Positions 1 through 7,860 of a stretch of 9,972 bases of DNA are shown in pieces. The notes below the pieces were generated by a model, which did no database searches, was not told the DNA's origin, and worked only from the letters and a program-made list of their open reading frames with translations. The DNA comes from JAFKKF01 sp035651055 (GTDB lineage: Bacteria; Pseudomonadota; Alphaproteobacteria; Rhizobiales; Kaistiaceae), in contig DASRGK010000073.1 of the NCBI GenBank assembly GCA_035651055.1, positions 1 to 9,972 on the forward strand, written 5' to 3'. How positions within the stretch are numbered: position 1 is the first letter of the stretch; the number at the start of each line of letters is the position of its first letter. The position numbers and the translations under genes are program-made.

Positions 1-71
1 CCGCCGATCGGGTTCACGATCGGGAAGAGGCTCGCATAGACGAGCAGGAACGAGTTGATGAAGTCGGTCAT
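1..71 (-). CDS. MarC-family integral membrane protein, N-terminal fragment
   Basis: Only the first 23 codons are in the window; the gene continues past the left edge. Reading the minus strand from the ATG at 71 gives MTDFINSFLLVYASLFPIVN followed by Pro-Ile-Gly. An N-terminal first helix running into an FPIVNPIG-like segment is typical of the MarC/YchE family (UPF0056), multi-pass inner-membrane proteins of uncertain function. The name comes from an old, later disputed link to multiple antibiotic resistance. Upstream of the start the minus strand is G-rich (GGGGGG about 7 bases before ATG), which can serve as a weak ribosome site. The family call rests on a short but characteristic stretch. 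Confidence 0.72.
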   Translation of the reverse strand, partial: MTDFINSFLLVYASLFPIVNPIG

Positions 72-157
72 GGCGCCCCCCGGCGATCATAGGGAAGAGG
101 GCGCGGCGGAGAAATGGGGGCGAATGGGGCTTTGCGGATGATGCCTGGCGTTGGCAC

Positions 158-302
158 CACCTCTCCCAGAGGAAGAGGTCGGCAGGCGAACGAAGTTCGC
201 GCCGGGTGGGGGTTAGATCGGTGCAAATCCGGCCATGCCCTAACCCCTCACCCGCTCGCCCGGCTGTCGCCGGGCTCACGACCTCTCCCTCCGGGAGAGG
301 TG
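158..302. repeat. Composite inverted repeat of the CCTCTCCC/GGGAGAGG palindromic family
   Basis: The left arm (158-216) and right arm (240-302) are imperfect inverted repeats. Both begin from the outside with cacctctccc and end on the inside with ggttag. The right arm contains a nested hairpin at 281-301 with a 9-bp stem (acctctccc / gggagaggt) and a 3-base loop; the left arm has a decayed version. Repeats of this look are dispersed intergenically in many alphaproteobacterial genomes (my recollection, not tested here). It fills most of the space between the marC-like start and the DUF1810 gene. It also produces a spurious open reading frame extension upstream of the DUF1810 start. Confidence 0.75.
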
Positions 303-352
303 ATGCACTGGGGGCGCCGATTCTCAGGCGCCGATCCGCTAGATTGGGGTGG

Positions 353-829
353 ATGAGAGAGCCAGACCCATTCGACCTCGAGCGCTTCGTCGTTGCGCAG
401 GCGCCGGTCTATCGGCAGGTCACCGCCGAACTCGCGCGCGGGCGGAAGGAGAGCCACTGGATGTGGTTCATCTTTCCGCAGATGCGCGGGCTCGGGCGGA
501 GCGCGATGGCGGAATATTACGGGATCGGATCGCTTGACGAGGCGCGGGCCTATCTCGCCTATCCGCTGCTCGGGGCGCGGCTGCGCGAGTGTGTGGGACT
601 GGTGAACAGGGTCGAGGGCCGCCCGGCGCGCGCCATTTTCGGCTCGCCCGACGATATGAAATTCGGCTCGTCGCTGACGCTCTTCGCGCGGACGGGCGGC
701 GGCGAGGCGGTGTTTACAGAGGCGCTGGCGAAATATTTCGGCGGCGTCGAGGACGCGGCGACGATGGCGCTACTGGCGCCGGGAGGGGGGCCGGACCCCG
801 CTCAGAAGTCCGATGCCGCCAGGAAGTAG
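353..829 (+). CDS. DUF1810 family protein
   Basis: A 158-residue soluble protein that covers the whole DUF1810 domain (COG5579). Visible hallmarks are DPFDLERFV at residues 5-13, HWMWFIFPQMRGLGRSAMA at 35-53 and IFGSPDDMKFGSSLTLFAR at 95-113. The molecular function of the family is not established; some databases call it calpastatin, which is unsupported for bacteria. I chose the ATG at 353 because the frame remains open upstream only through the palindromic repeat at 158-302, which is not protein-coding in character. A TTG three codons earlier (344) is possible. The GGGGTGG just before the ATG is poorly spaced as a ribosome site. The last ten residues are beyond the usual domain and overlap the end of the convergent DUF1488 gene by 28 bp. 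Confidence 0.88.
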   Translation: MREPDPFDLERFVVAQAPVYRQVTAELARGRKESHWMWFIFPQMRGLGRSAMAEYYGIGSLDEARAYLAYPLLGARLRECVGLVNRVEGRPARAIFGSPDDMKFGSSLTLFARTGGGEAVFTEALAKYFGGVEDAATMALLAPGGGPDPAQKSDAARK

Positions 830-1068
830 AAGCTCCGGCGCTGGCCGGGCGCGTAGACCCTCATTGCGACCTGGTGGATACGATCGCGGACCGCATCGAA
901 CGCGGCGAGAATCCCGGCCTCGCCATGCGCGGTGCGCGGGGCGAGCTTGAAGATCACGTTCTCGTCGAGCAGGAACGGAACTTCCATCGCCTGGTCATGC
1001 CCCCAGAAACGGATGCGGTGACGATCGGGATCGTAGCTGCGGCTCGCATTGGGGAAGCCGAGGCTCAT
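802..1068 (-). CDS. DUF1488 family small protein
   Basis: An 88-residue protein starting MSLGFPNASRSYD, followed by an IRFWGHDQAMEVPFLL segment (19-34) and an FDAVRDRI helix (57-64). This fits the short DUF1488 family common in Rhizobiales and other proteobacteria. Its function is unknown; there is no signal peptide or membrane helix, so it is probably cytoplasmic. The frame is open further upstream to 1242, but the extra residues are Arg/Pro-rich, unlike the family. The ATG at 1068 follows AGGCAGGTC on the minus strand and gives the usual family length, so I take it as the start. The stop (802-804) lies inside the 3' end of the DUF1810 gene on the other strand. It is separated by 264 bp from the DUF6064 gene on the same strand, so it is probably transcribed alone. 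Confidence 0.85.
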   Translation of the reverse strand: MSLGFPNASRSYDPDRHRIRFWGHDQAMEVPFLLDENVIFKLAPRTAHGEAGILAAFDAVRDRIHQVAMRVYAPGQRRSFYFLAASDF

Positions 1069-1135
1069 CGGGACCTGCCTTTTCTGCTGGAGCGGGTGCC
1101 CGCCCTCAAGGGACGCATCGCACGGGGCACCTTCC

Positions 1136-1164
1136 TTAGATGGGATCCGGCGGCGGAAATACAA
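1136..1164 (-). promoter_or_regulatory. Possible sigma-70-type promoter for the DUF1488 gene
   Basis: On the minus strand TTGTAT (1164-1159) and ATCTAA (1141-1136) are separated by exactly 17 bases, placing a start of transcription near 1129 and a leader of about 60 bases. Both hexamers are weak matches to the consensus, so this is a suggestion based on spacing and location. Nothing else stands out in the 1069-1332 gap. Confidence 0.25.
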
Positions 1165-1332
1165 GGAAATCGGCGGATTCCGGCAGACAGGACGCCGGCG
1201 AAAGCCGACGGAAGCCGCCGCGCTCTCCGGACGGCCTTCCAAGGGGCAGGGTCGAACGGCCGACCGTCGGGGCGTCGCTGCCGGGTCCCACCAAGCCTTT
1301 GAGAGAGATCGGGCGGAACACCGTTCGAGCCC

Positions 1333-1980
1333 CTACGCGGCCATCGCCCGCAGGCGGTCGCGCGGCAGGAGCATCGCCAGCGCGATCACGCCGCTCGCCA
1401 GCAGGAACCAGTCGGGCACGATATTGAGCAGGAATGCCGCGCTGCCGCCGACCAGCGACCACAGGAACGGAATAACGAAGAGCACGCGCGGCACTCTCTG
1501 CGTCGTCATCAGGAAGAGTCCGAACGTGAAGATGGTCACCGGGCAGGGGGTGAGGCCGAACATCGGCAGTTCGGGATAGGCATGGCCGGTCGCTATTGCC
1601 AGGAGCGGATAAGCGAGCCCGGCATAGGCGAGGAAGGCGGCGCCGACCCATGCCGCCGGGCTCCCGTCGAAACCGAAGCGGAGTTGCCCGCGAAACATGC
1701 CGCAATAGACGAGCACCCCGGCCTCCAGGATGAACGCGGCGGCGAACAGGTAGGCGGCGGGGTTGATCGCGGTGAAGAACATGGCGTGGTAGGCGGCGCC
1801 CGTGACCAGCCACATCGCCGCGAGCGCGCCGGCTATCGCACGGTCGGAGAACGGCTTTCGCCAGACGAGTGCGCCGATGGCGGCCAGCCCGACAAGATAG
1901 GCCACGATCTGGGCCGGCCAGATCGCCTGGTTGTAGTCGACGATGACCGACAGAAAAGCTTCCCGGCTGAACGGCAACAT
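1333..1980 (-). CDS. DUF6064 family integral membrane protein
   Basis: A 215-residue, very hydrophobic protein with about seven predicted membrane helices (roughly residues 22-40, 49-67, 73-94, 108-130, 146-160, 165-186 and 190-205). It opens with LPFSREAFLSVIVDYNQAIW and carries the segment FGLTPCPVTIFTFG at 141-154; both fit my picture of DUF6064 proteins. Their role is unknown. The frame can be extended 23 residues upstream to an ATG at 2049. I prefer the ATG at 1980 because it begins at the conserved LPFSRE motif and is preceded by GGAGGGT and GGAGA on the minus strand. It is divergent from gyrA, with 231 bp between the two starts, and I see no functional link to it. Confidence 0.85.
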   Translation of the reverse strand: MLPFSREAFLSVIVDYNQAIWPAQIVAYLVGLAAIGALVWRKPFSDRAIAGALAAMWLVTGAAYHAMFFTAINPAAYLFAAAFILEAGVLVYCGMFRGQLRFGFDGSPAAWVGAAFLAYAGLAYPLLAIATGHAYPELPMFGLTPCPVTIFTFGLFLMTTQRVPRVLFVIPFLWSLVGGSAAFLLNIVPDWFLLASGVIALAMLLPRDRLRAMAA

Positions 1981-2066
1981 TCTCCGACCCTCCATGATCG
2001 CTCGCGAAGGATGGGCGTGCGGGAGGCAGGGGGCATTGATGCAGAACAAGTCTCCCGCCGGCCGCT

Positions 2067-2078
2067 CCCCGATCGGGG
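2067..2078. other. Perfect 12 bp palindrome in the DUF6064-gyrA divergent region
   Basis: CCCCGATCGGGG reads the same on both strands and lies between two divergent genes, about 80 bases upstream of the proposed gyrA promoter. It could be an operator. In DNA this rich in G and C such a palindrome can also arise by chance, so no regulator is proposed. Confidence 0.25.
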
Positions 2079-2146
2079 CGGAACTCGGCCTCCATCTCCG
2101 GTTTCCGGGTCAACCGGCGACGGGCGGGCTTTCGGCATTGCCGTCC

Positions 2147-2175
2147 TTGTTTCGGCCGCATCCGGCGCCCATATT
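2147..2175 (+). promoter_or_regulatory. Candidate gyrA promoter
   Basis: TTGTTT (2147-2152) and CATATT (2170-2175) are separated by 17 bases and would start transcription near 2182, about 30 bases before the TTG start codon of gyrA. The -10 element matches 4 of 6 consensus bases and the -35 only 3 of 6. It is the best-spaced pair I see in front of gyrA. Confidence 0.4.
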
Positions 2176-2211
2176 CGCCTAGCGTTTCCTTGATTCTCCG
2201 AGCCTCTGTCC

Positions 2212-4998
<2,787 letters not shown>

Positions 4999-5045
4999 GC
5001 GCTGCCGGCGGCTATCTGGGCGTTGTGGCACCGCGGCATCCCTGA

Positions 5046-5172
5046 CTGTCATCCCCGCGGAAGCGGGGAACCAGTAAATCGAGACGCGGCGGAGAGGAAG
5101 GCGCGCCCAGGCGTAGCGCTCCTCGATGCTCGCTCGGCGGATACTGGCTCCCCGCTTTCGCGGGGATGACAG
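5046..5172. repeat. 127 bp inverted-repeat element, copy 1 (gtcatccccgcg family)
   Basis: The 31 bp ends (5046-5076 and 5142-5172) are inverted repeats with two mismatches, beginning ctgtcatccccgcg and ending ccagta. Each arm is itself a small hairpin: TCCCCGC / GCGGGGA around GGAA on the left and around TTTC on the right. The 65 bp centre is GC-rich with a GCGCCC core. The second copy is at 8975-9092 in the same orientation. Translated arms give the familiar spurious peptides VIPAKAGTQ, SPRKRG and RFRGDD seen in many alphaproteobacterial genomes. It begins 48 bp after the gyrA stop and could form a strong stem in the 3' end of gyrA mRNA. There is no U-tract, so it is not a classical terminator. 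Confidence 0.85.
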
Positions 5173-5224
5173 GTGGTGGGTTGAATGCGGGGCCGACTCA
5201 GACTCCCCCGCCAGCGGCAACAGC

Positions 5225-5264
5225 AAAAAAGAAAGAGCCGCCCGGGGGGGAGGGCGGCTCTTTC
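5225..5264 (-). terminator. Rho-independent terminator of the 70-residue protein gene
   Basis: A perfect 13-bp stem (5264-5252 with 5243-5231; GAAAGAGCCGCCC on each side) with an 8-base loop is followed on the minus strand by TTTTTT (5230-5225). It lies 43 bases after the minus-strand stop at 5308. On the plus strand the hairpin is followed by gcgggg, so it is not an efficient intrinsic terminator for gyrA, although an RNA hairpin would still form. Confidence 0.9.
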
Positions 5265-5307
5265 GCGGGGTGATCTTCCGGGGTGGGAAGATCGGGGGAT
5301 GTGTGGG

Positions 5308-5520
5308 CTAGTTGAGGCCGGCGGGCAGGCGTTCCAGCGTCGAGACGTTGGCAACCCGCGTTTCAACCGTGACGTAGCCGTTCGAGGCGATGACCGGCAG
5401 GCGGTCGGCCTTGGCCGCCGTACGGTCGCCGCCGCTCAGGATCGCCGCGCTGGCAATGCCGACCGCGACGGTCGCCGCGAAGGTCGTGGCAAGAATGGTC
5501 GAGTGGAAGAGGGATTGCAT
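5308..5520 (-). CDS. Small exported or membrane-anchored protein of unknown function
   Basis: A 70-residue protein that I cannot assign to a named family, though small Rhizobiales proteins with an AKADRLPV...GYVTVETR layout look similar to me. Residues 8-28 form one hydrophobic segment (TILATTFAATVAVGIASAAI), either a signal peptide with possible cleavage near ASA (23-25) or a membrane anchor. The rest (31-70) is polar, with YVTVETR at 49-55 suggesting a short beta strand. The gene is well framed: GGAGGA lies 5 bases before the ATG, an EcfG-type promoter lies about 44 bases upstream and a strong terminator follows. These signals make it a real gene despite its size. It converges on gyrA and is divergent from coaD. 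The promoter type suggests a role in the general stress response; this is inference. Confidence 0.82.
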   Translation of the reverse strand: MQSLFHSTILATTFAATVAVGIASAAILSGGDRTAAKADRLPVIASNGYVTVETRVANVSTLERLPAGLN

Positions 5521-5563
5521 TTTCGTCCTCCGTCCGCGTCCGCTTGAATTCGATTGCCCTATT

Positions 5564-5589
5564 AACGCACTACTCGGCTGAACGGTTCC
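5564..5589 (-). promoter_or_regulatory. EcfG-type (general stress response) promoter
   Basis: On the minus strand GGAAC (5589-5585) is followed after 17 bases by CGTT (5567-5564). The known consensus for EcfG/RpoE2/SigT, the alphaproteobacterial general stress sigma factors, is GGAAC-N16-17-CGTT, so this is an exact match in sequence and spacing. Transcription would start near 5557, giving a leader of about 37 bases to the ATG at 5520, with GGAGGA as ribosome site. I found no other GGAAC in the window with CGTT at this spacing. Confidence 0.75.
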
Positions 5590-5629
5590 GGTGCAGGCGG
5601 TTTATCTGGCGTTCAGCTTCAGCGAGCCT

Positions 5630-5645
5630 GATCGGGCACCCGATC
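5630..5645. other. 16 bp palindrome in the divergent intergenic region
   Basis: GATCGGG and CCCGATC are perfect inverted halves around CA. It lies between the EcfG-type promoter and the CRP-like site. It may be an operator or a chance palindrome, and no regulator is recognised. Confidence 0.25.
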
Positions 5646-5690
5646 CGCATCGTTGTCGGCAGTGTAGATAATCGCTCCGCAACCGTTCTG

Positions 5691-5708
5691 CTGTGACCCG
5701 GATCACAG
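5691..5708. promoter_or_regulatory. CRP/FNR-superfamily-like operator
   Basis: CTGTGA and TCACAG are perfect inverted halves around CCCGGA, which contains the exact CRP consensus TGTGA-N6-TCACA (5692-5707). The centre is at 5699.5. On the minus strand the hexamer TATCTA (5670-5665) would place a transcription start 41.5 bases downstream, the classic spacing of a class II CRP promoter, directed toward the 70-residue protein gene. On the plus strand GATTTT (5729-5734) has the same geometry toward coaD, but it is a poorer -10. Which gene it controls is unresolved. Confidence 0.5.
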
Positions 5709-5768
5709 TAAAGCAAGTAATCGCGGCTGATTTTCGTCGCCGGCGGGGAGCTTGTTAGGCAGATTGTG

Positions 5769-5809
5769 GCGGGCTAAAAGCCCCGCACCCGCTGCAAGCG
5801 GGATCCCGC
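5769..5809 (+). promoter_or_regulatory. Hairpin-rich leader just upstream of coaD
   Basis: Two adjacent hairpins precede the TTG start. The first is GCGGGCT / AGCCCCGC (5769-5786, one bulged C, AAA loop). The second is CCCGCT / AGCGGG (5788-5802, GCA loop). The right arm of the second also forms the perfect palindrome GCGGGATCCCGC (5798-5809). Two gcggg and three cccgc tracts can therefore pair in alternative ways, ending a few bases before the GAGGG ribosome site. A regulatory role is only a suggestion. Confidence 0.3.
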
Positions 5810-5821
5810 GAGGGCCGTTTC

Positions 5822-6319
5822 TTGGACCGCATCGCCCTTTATCCCGGCACCTTCGACCCGCTCACCAACGGTCACGTCGACATTCTCTCGGGCGCGCTGG
5901 CGCTCGCCGACCGGGTCGTATTGGCGATCGGCGTCCATCCGTCGAAGGCGCCGCTTTTCACCCTCGCGGAACGGACCGCGATGCTTGCGGAAGCCGCCAA
6001 AAGCCTTGGCCGGAAGGAGGCGGCGCGGATCAGGACGCGGAGCTTTGCCGGGCTGGTCGTCGATGCCGCGCGCGAGGAGGGAGCAACCCTCATCGTCCGC
6101 GGCCTCCGCGATGCGGCGGATTTCGACTACGAGATGCAGATGGCGGGGATGAACGGCGCGATCGCCCCGGAAGTGCGGACGGTCTTTCTTCCCGCCTCGC
6201 CCGCTTCCCGCCACATCACTGCCACGCTCGTCCGCCAGATCGCGGCGATGGGCGGCGACGTGTCGTCCTTCGTGCCGCCGGCGGTCGCCAGGCGACTCGC
6301 CGGGAAGTTCCCGCGCTGA
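5822..6319 (+). CDS. coaD: Phosphopantetheine adenylyltransferase
   Basis: Catalyses 4'-phosphopantetheine + ATP to dephospho-CoA + diphosphate, the fourth of the five steps from pantothenate to coenzyme A; a cytoplasmic hexamer in known members. The 165-residue length is normal (E. coli 159). The N-terminus has the nucleotidyltransferase signature ALYPGTFDPLTNGHVDI, with TNGH as the (H/T)xGH motif. The middle carries LIVRGLRDAADFDYEMQMAGMN, where the arginines bind substrate in the family. The C-terminal part has the ISSTxVR-like segment HITATLVRQIAAMGGDVSSFVP. The start is TTG at 5822, preceded by GAGGG with 7 bases spacing, and it fits the family start exactly; no in-frame ATG is better placed. 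First gene of the plus-strand cluster, 35 bp before the exported cyclophilin. Confidence 0.97.
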   Translation: MDRIALYPGTFDPLTNGHVDILSGALALADRVVLAIGVHPSKAPLFTLAERTAMLAEAAKSLGRKEAARIRTRSFAGLVVDAAREEGATLIVRGLRDAADFDYEMQMAGMNGAIAPEVRTVFLPASPASRHITATLVRQIAAMGGDVSSFVPPAVARRLAGKFPR

Positions 6320-6354
6320 CCGCGGCACGACGCCTTCCACGACCGGAGAATCGA

Positions 6355-6897
6355 ATGCATCTCGCCTCGCGCCTCATTGCTGCCGCCATGTTTGCTGCCG
6401 CCGCGATTCTGCCGGCAGCCGCCGCCGACCTCGATCCGCAGAACACGCTCTACATGGACCTCAGCTACGGGCGGGTGGTGATCAAGTTGCGGCCGGACCT
6501 CGCACCCAACCACGTCGCGCAGGTGAAGGCGCTGGTGAAGCAGCACTATTACGACAACACGCCGTTCTTCCGGGTGATCGACGGCTTCATGGCGCAGGGC
6601 GGCGACCCGACCGGCACCGGCGGCGGCGATTCGGACATGCCCAACCTCAAGGCCGAGTTCTCGAAGACGGCGCGCTTCACCCGCGGCATGGTGGGCGCCG
6701 CCCGCACCGACGATCCCGATTCGGCCAATTCGCAGTTCTTCATCATGTTCGGAGAGGCCCCCTGGCTCGACGGCCAGTACACGATCTGGGGCGAGGTGGT
6801 GAGCGGCATGGAATTCGTCGACAGGATCAAGCGGGGCGAACCGCCGGACGACCCCGACAGGATCGTGAAGATGCGGCTTGCCGCGGATGCCAACTAG
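6355..6897 (+). CDS. ppiA: Exported cyclophilin-type peptidyl-prolyl cis-trans isomerase
   Basis: A 180-residue proline isomerase of the cyclophilin fold, predicted periplasmic. Residues 1-24 are a classical signal peptide (Arg6, hydrophobic core rich in Ala, AAA before Asp25), so the mature protein begins near Asp25. Active-site residues, by alignment with human cyclophilin A, are Arg73, Phe78 and Gln81 in FRVIDGFMAQGGD, and Gln127 and Phe129 in SQFF. Trp137 in PWLDG is equivalent to CypA Trp121, the cyclosporin contact; CypA His126 is Tyr142. The ATG at 6355 is preceded by GGAGA with good spacing; the frame is open far upstream but that part is a shadow of coaD. The stop is 11 bp before the ATG of the cytoplasmic paralogue, so the pair is surely co-transcribed. 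Likely role: folding of exported proteins. Confidence 0.93.
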   Translation: MHLASRLIAAAMFAAAAILPAAAADLDPQNTLYMDLSYGRVVIKLRPDLAPNHVAQVKALVKQHYYDNTPFFRVIDGFMAQGGDPTGTGGGDSDMPNLKAEFSKTARFTRGMVGAARTDDPDSANSQFFIMFGEAPWLDGQYTIWGEVVSGMEFVDRIKRGEPPDDPDRIVKMRLAADAN

Positions 6898-6908
6898 GGA
6901 GACGGAAA

Positions 6909-7382
6909 ATGGCCGAGATCAAGGACCCCGAAAACACCCTCATCCTCGAGACGACGAAGGGGCAGGTGACGATCGCGCTCCGCCCGGACCTCGCGCCGGG
7001 GCACGTCAAGCGGATCAAGGAACTGGCCCGCCAGGGCTTCTACGACGGCACGCCGTTCCACCGCGTCATCGATGGATTCATGGCGCAGGGCGGCGATCCG
7101 ACCGGCACCGGCACCGGCGGCTCGGGCAAGAAGCTGAAGGCCGAGTTCAGCCGCGAGCCGCACGTGCGCGGCGTCGCCTCGATGGCGCGCGCGCAGAACC
7201 CCGATTCGGCCGACAGCCAGTTCTTCCTCTGCTTCGCCGATGCCCGCTTCCTCGACGGCCAGTACACGGTCTGGGGACAGGTCATCGCGGGGATGGAGAA
7301 CGTCGACAAGCTGAAGCGCGGCGAGCCGGTGCGGGATCCCGACCGGATCGTGTCGATGAAGGTCGCCGCCGACGCTGCCTAA
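6909..7382 (+). CDS. ppiB: Cytoplasmic cyclophilin-type peptidyl-prolyl cis-trans isomerase
   Basis: A 157-residue cyclophilin without signal peptide, a paralogue of the preceding gene. Both share FHRVIDGFMAQGGDPTGTG-like and LDGQYT-WG segments and end with DPDRIV-(K/S)M-(R/K)-x-AADA, so they probably arose by tandem duplication, with one copy exported. Active-site residues are Arg52, Phe57, Gln60, Gln104 and Phe106. At the position of CypA Trp121 it has Phe114 (RFLDG), as is usual in bacterial cyclophilins and unlike its exported neighbour. The ATG at 6909 follows GGAGACGGAAA and starts 11 bp after the previous stop. The length is close to E. coli PpiB (164). Likely role: general protein folding in the cytoplasm. 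Confidence 0.94.
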   Translation: MAEIKDPENTLILETTKGQVTIALRPDLAPGHVKRIKELARQGFYDGTPFHRVIDGFMAQGGDPTGTGTGGSGKKLKAEFSREPHVRGVASMARAQNPDSADSQFFLCFADARFLDGQYTVWGQVIAGMENVDKLKRGEPVRDPDRIVSMKVAADAA

Positions 7383-7402
7383 GGCCGCGGAAAGGGTGAT
7401 AG

Positions 7403-7431
7403 TGTCGCCGCGCAACCTTGAAAAGGCGACA
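7403..7431 (+). promoter_or_regulatory. Hairpin covering the ribosome site of the four-helix membrane protein
   Basis: TGTCGCC (7403-7409) and GGCGACA (7425-7431) form a perfect 7-bp stem with a 15-base loop. The right arm includes the GG of the AAAAGG sequence that is the only Shine-Dalgarno candidate for the ATG at 7436. Folding could therefore lower translation. The stem is short enough to be coincidental. Confidence 0.25.
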
Positions 7432-7435
7432 AGCC

Positions 7436-7825
7436 ATGACCGATAGAAGCGGCGAGATGCGGCGCGAGGACGAGATGCGTCCGCGCCGGCGCGACCATAG
7501 CGGCGCCTGGGTGGGCGCCGTCGTCCTCATCGCGGTCGGGGTCATCTTTCTCCTCCGCAACTGGGGCATGCCGCTCCCGGACAACTGGTGGGCGCTGTTC
7601 CTGCTCATCCCCGCGGCGGGCGCGGCGACTGCCGCGTGGCGGGCCTACAATGCCTACGGCGAGGTGAACGGCGCGGTGGCGGGGCCGCTGCTCGGCGCGG
7701 CGATCCTGGTCGCGCTCGCCGTAATCTTCCTGCTCGACGTCAATATCGACTGGCAGATGGTCTGGCCGGTGATTCTCATCGTCATCGGCGTCGGGCTTCT
7801 TCTCCGCAACTACCGGCGGAGGTAG
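7436..7825 (+). CDS. Four-helix membrane protein with two LiaI/LiaF-like (DUF5668-type) repeats
   Basis: A 129-residue protein with a charged, Arg-rich N-terminus (1-22) and four predicted membrane helices (about 24-41, 50-69, 82-101 and 108-124), ending in RNYRRR. It looks like an internal duplication: GAWVGAVVLIAVGVIFLL (23-40) and GPLLGAAILVALAVIFLL (83-100), each followed by a Trp-containing turn and a second helix. This resembles the LiaI-LiaF-like transmembrane region (DUF5668), found in envelope-stress sensors and in many uncharacterised small membrane proteins. I infer an inner-membrane location with both ends in the cytoplasm (positive-inside rule) and assign no function. An in-frame TTG at 7418 is possible, but the ATG at 7436 is better. 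It sits 53 bp after ppiB and 35 bp before queA, as an insert in an otherwise familiar gene order. Confidence 0.8.
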   Translation: MTDRSGEMRREDEMRPRRRDHSGAWVGAVVLIAVGVIFLLRNWGMPLPDNWWALFLLIPAAGAATAAWRAYNAYGEVNGAVAGPLLGAAILVALAVIFLLDVNIDWQMVWPVILIVIGVGLLLRNYRRR

Positions 7826-7860
7826 CGTCCGGCCGAACCTGGCGGCCGCGCAGGGTTGGT

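Noticed and set aside
206..352. N-terminal extension of the DUF1810 protein
   Set aside because: These 49 codons run through the inverted repeat at 158-302 and give the typical spurious Ser/Pro/Arg-rich peptide. The family start is at the ATG at 353.
589..1302. A 237-codon plus-strand frame across the DUF1810 end and the DUF1488 gene
   Set aside because: Arg/Gly/Ala-rich with no motif, and it conflicts with two genes supported by family signatures.
5231..5264. Intrinsic terminator for gyrA on the plus strand
   Set aside because: The stem is perfect, but the plus strand continues gcggggtg with no T-run; the T-run is only on the minus-strand side.
5049..5366. Minus-strand frame covering repeat copy 1 and the terminator
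   Set aside because: Its peptides (HPRESGEPVS and similar) come from the repeat arms, and it runs over a strong terminator hairpin.
5752..6354. Long N-terminal extension of the exported cyclophilin
   Set aside because: It overlaps coaD in another frame, has shadow composition, and would bury a clear signal peptide that starts at 6355.
7418..7435. TTG start six codons upstream of the four-helix membrane protein ATG
   Set aside because: No ribosome site precedes it, and the added residues MKRRQA are encoded by the presumed ribosome-site region of the ATG at 7436.
7588..7860. N-terminal extension of QueA
   Set aside because: It overlaps the four-helix membrane protein in another frame and lies before the family-normal QueA start.
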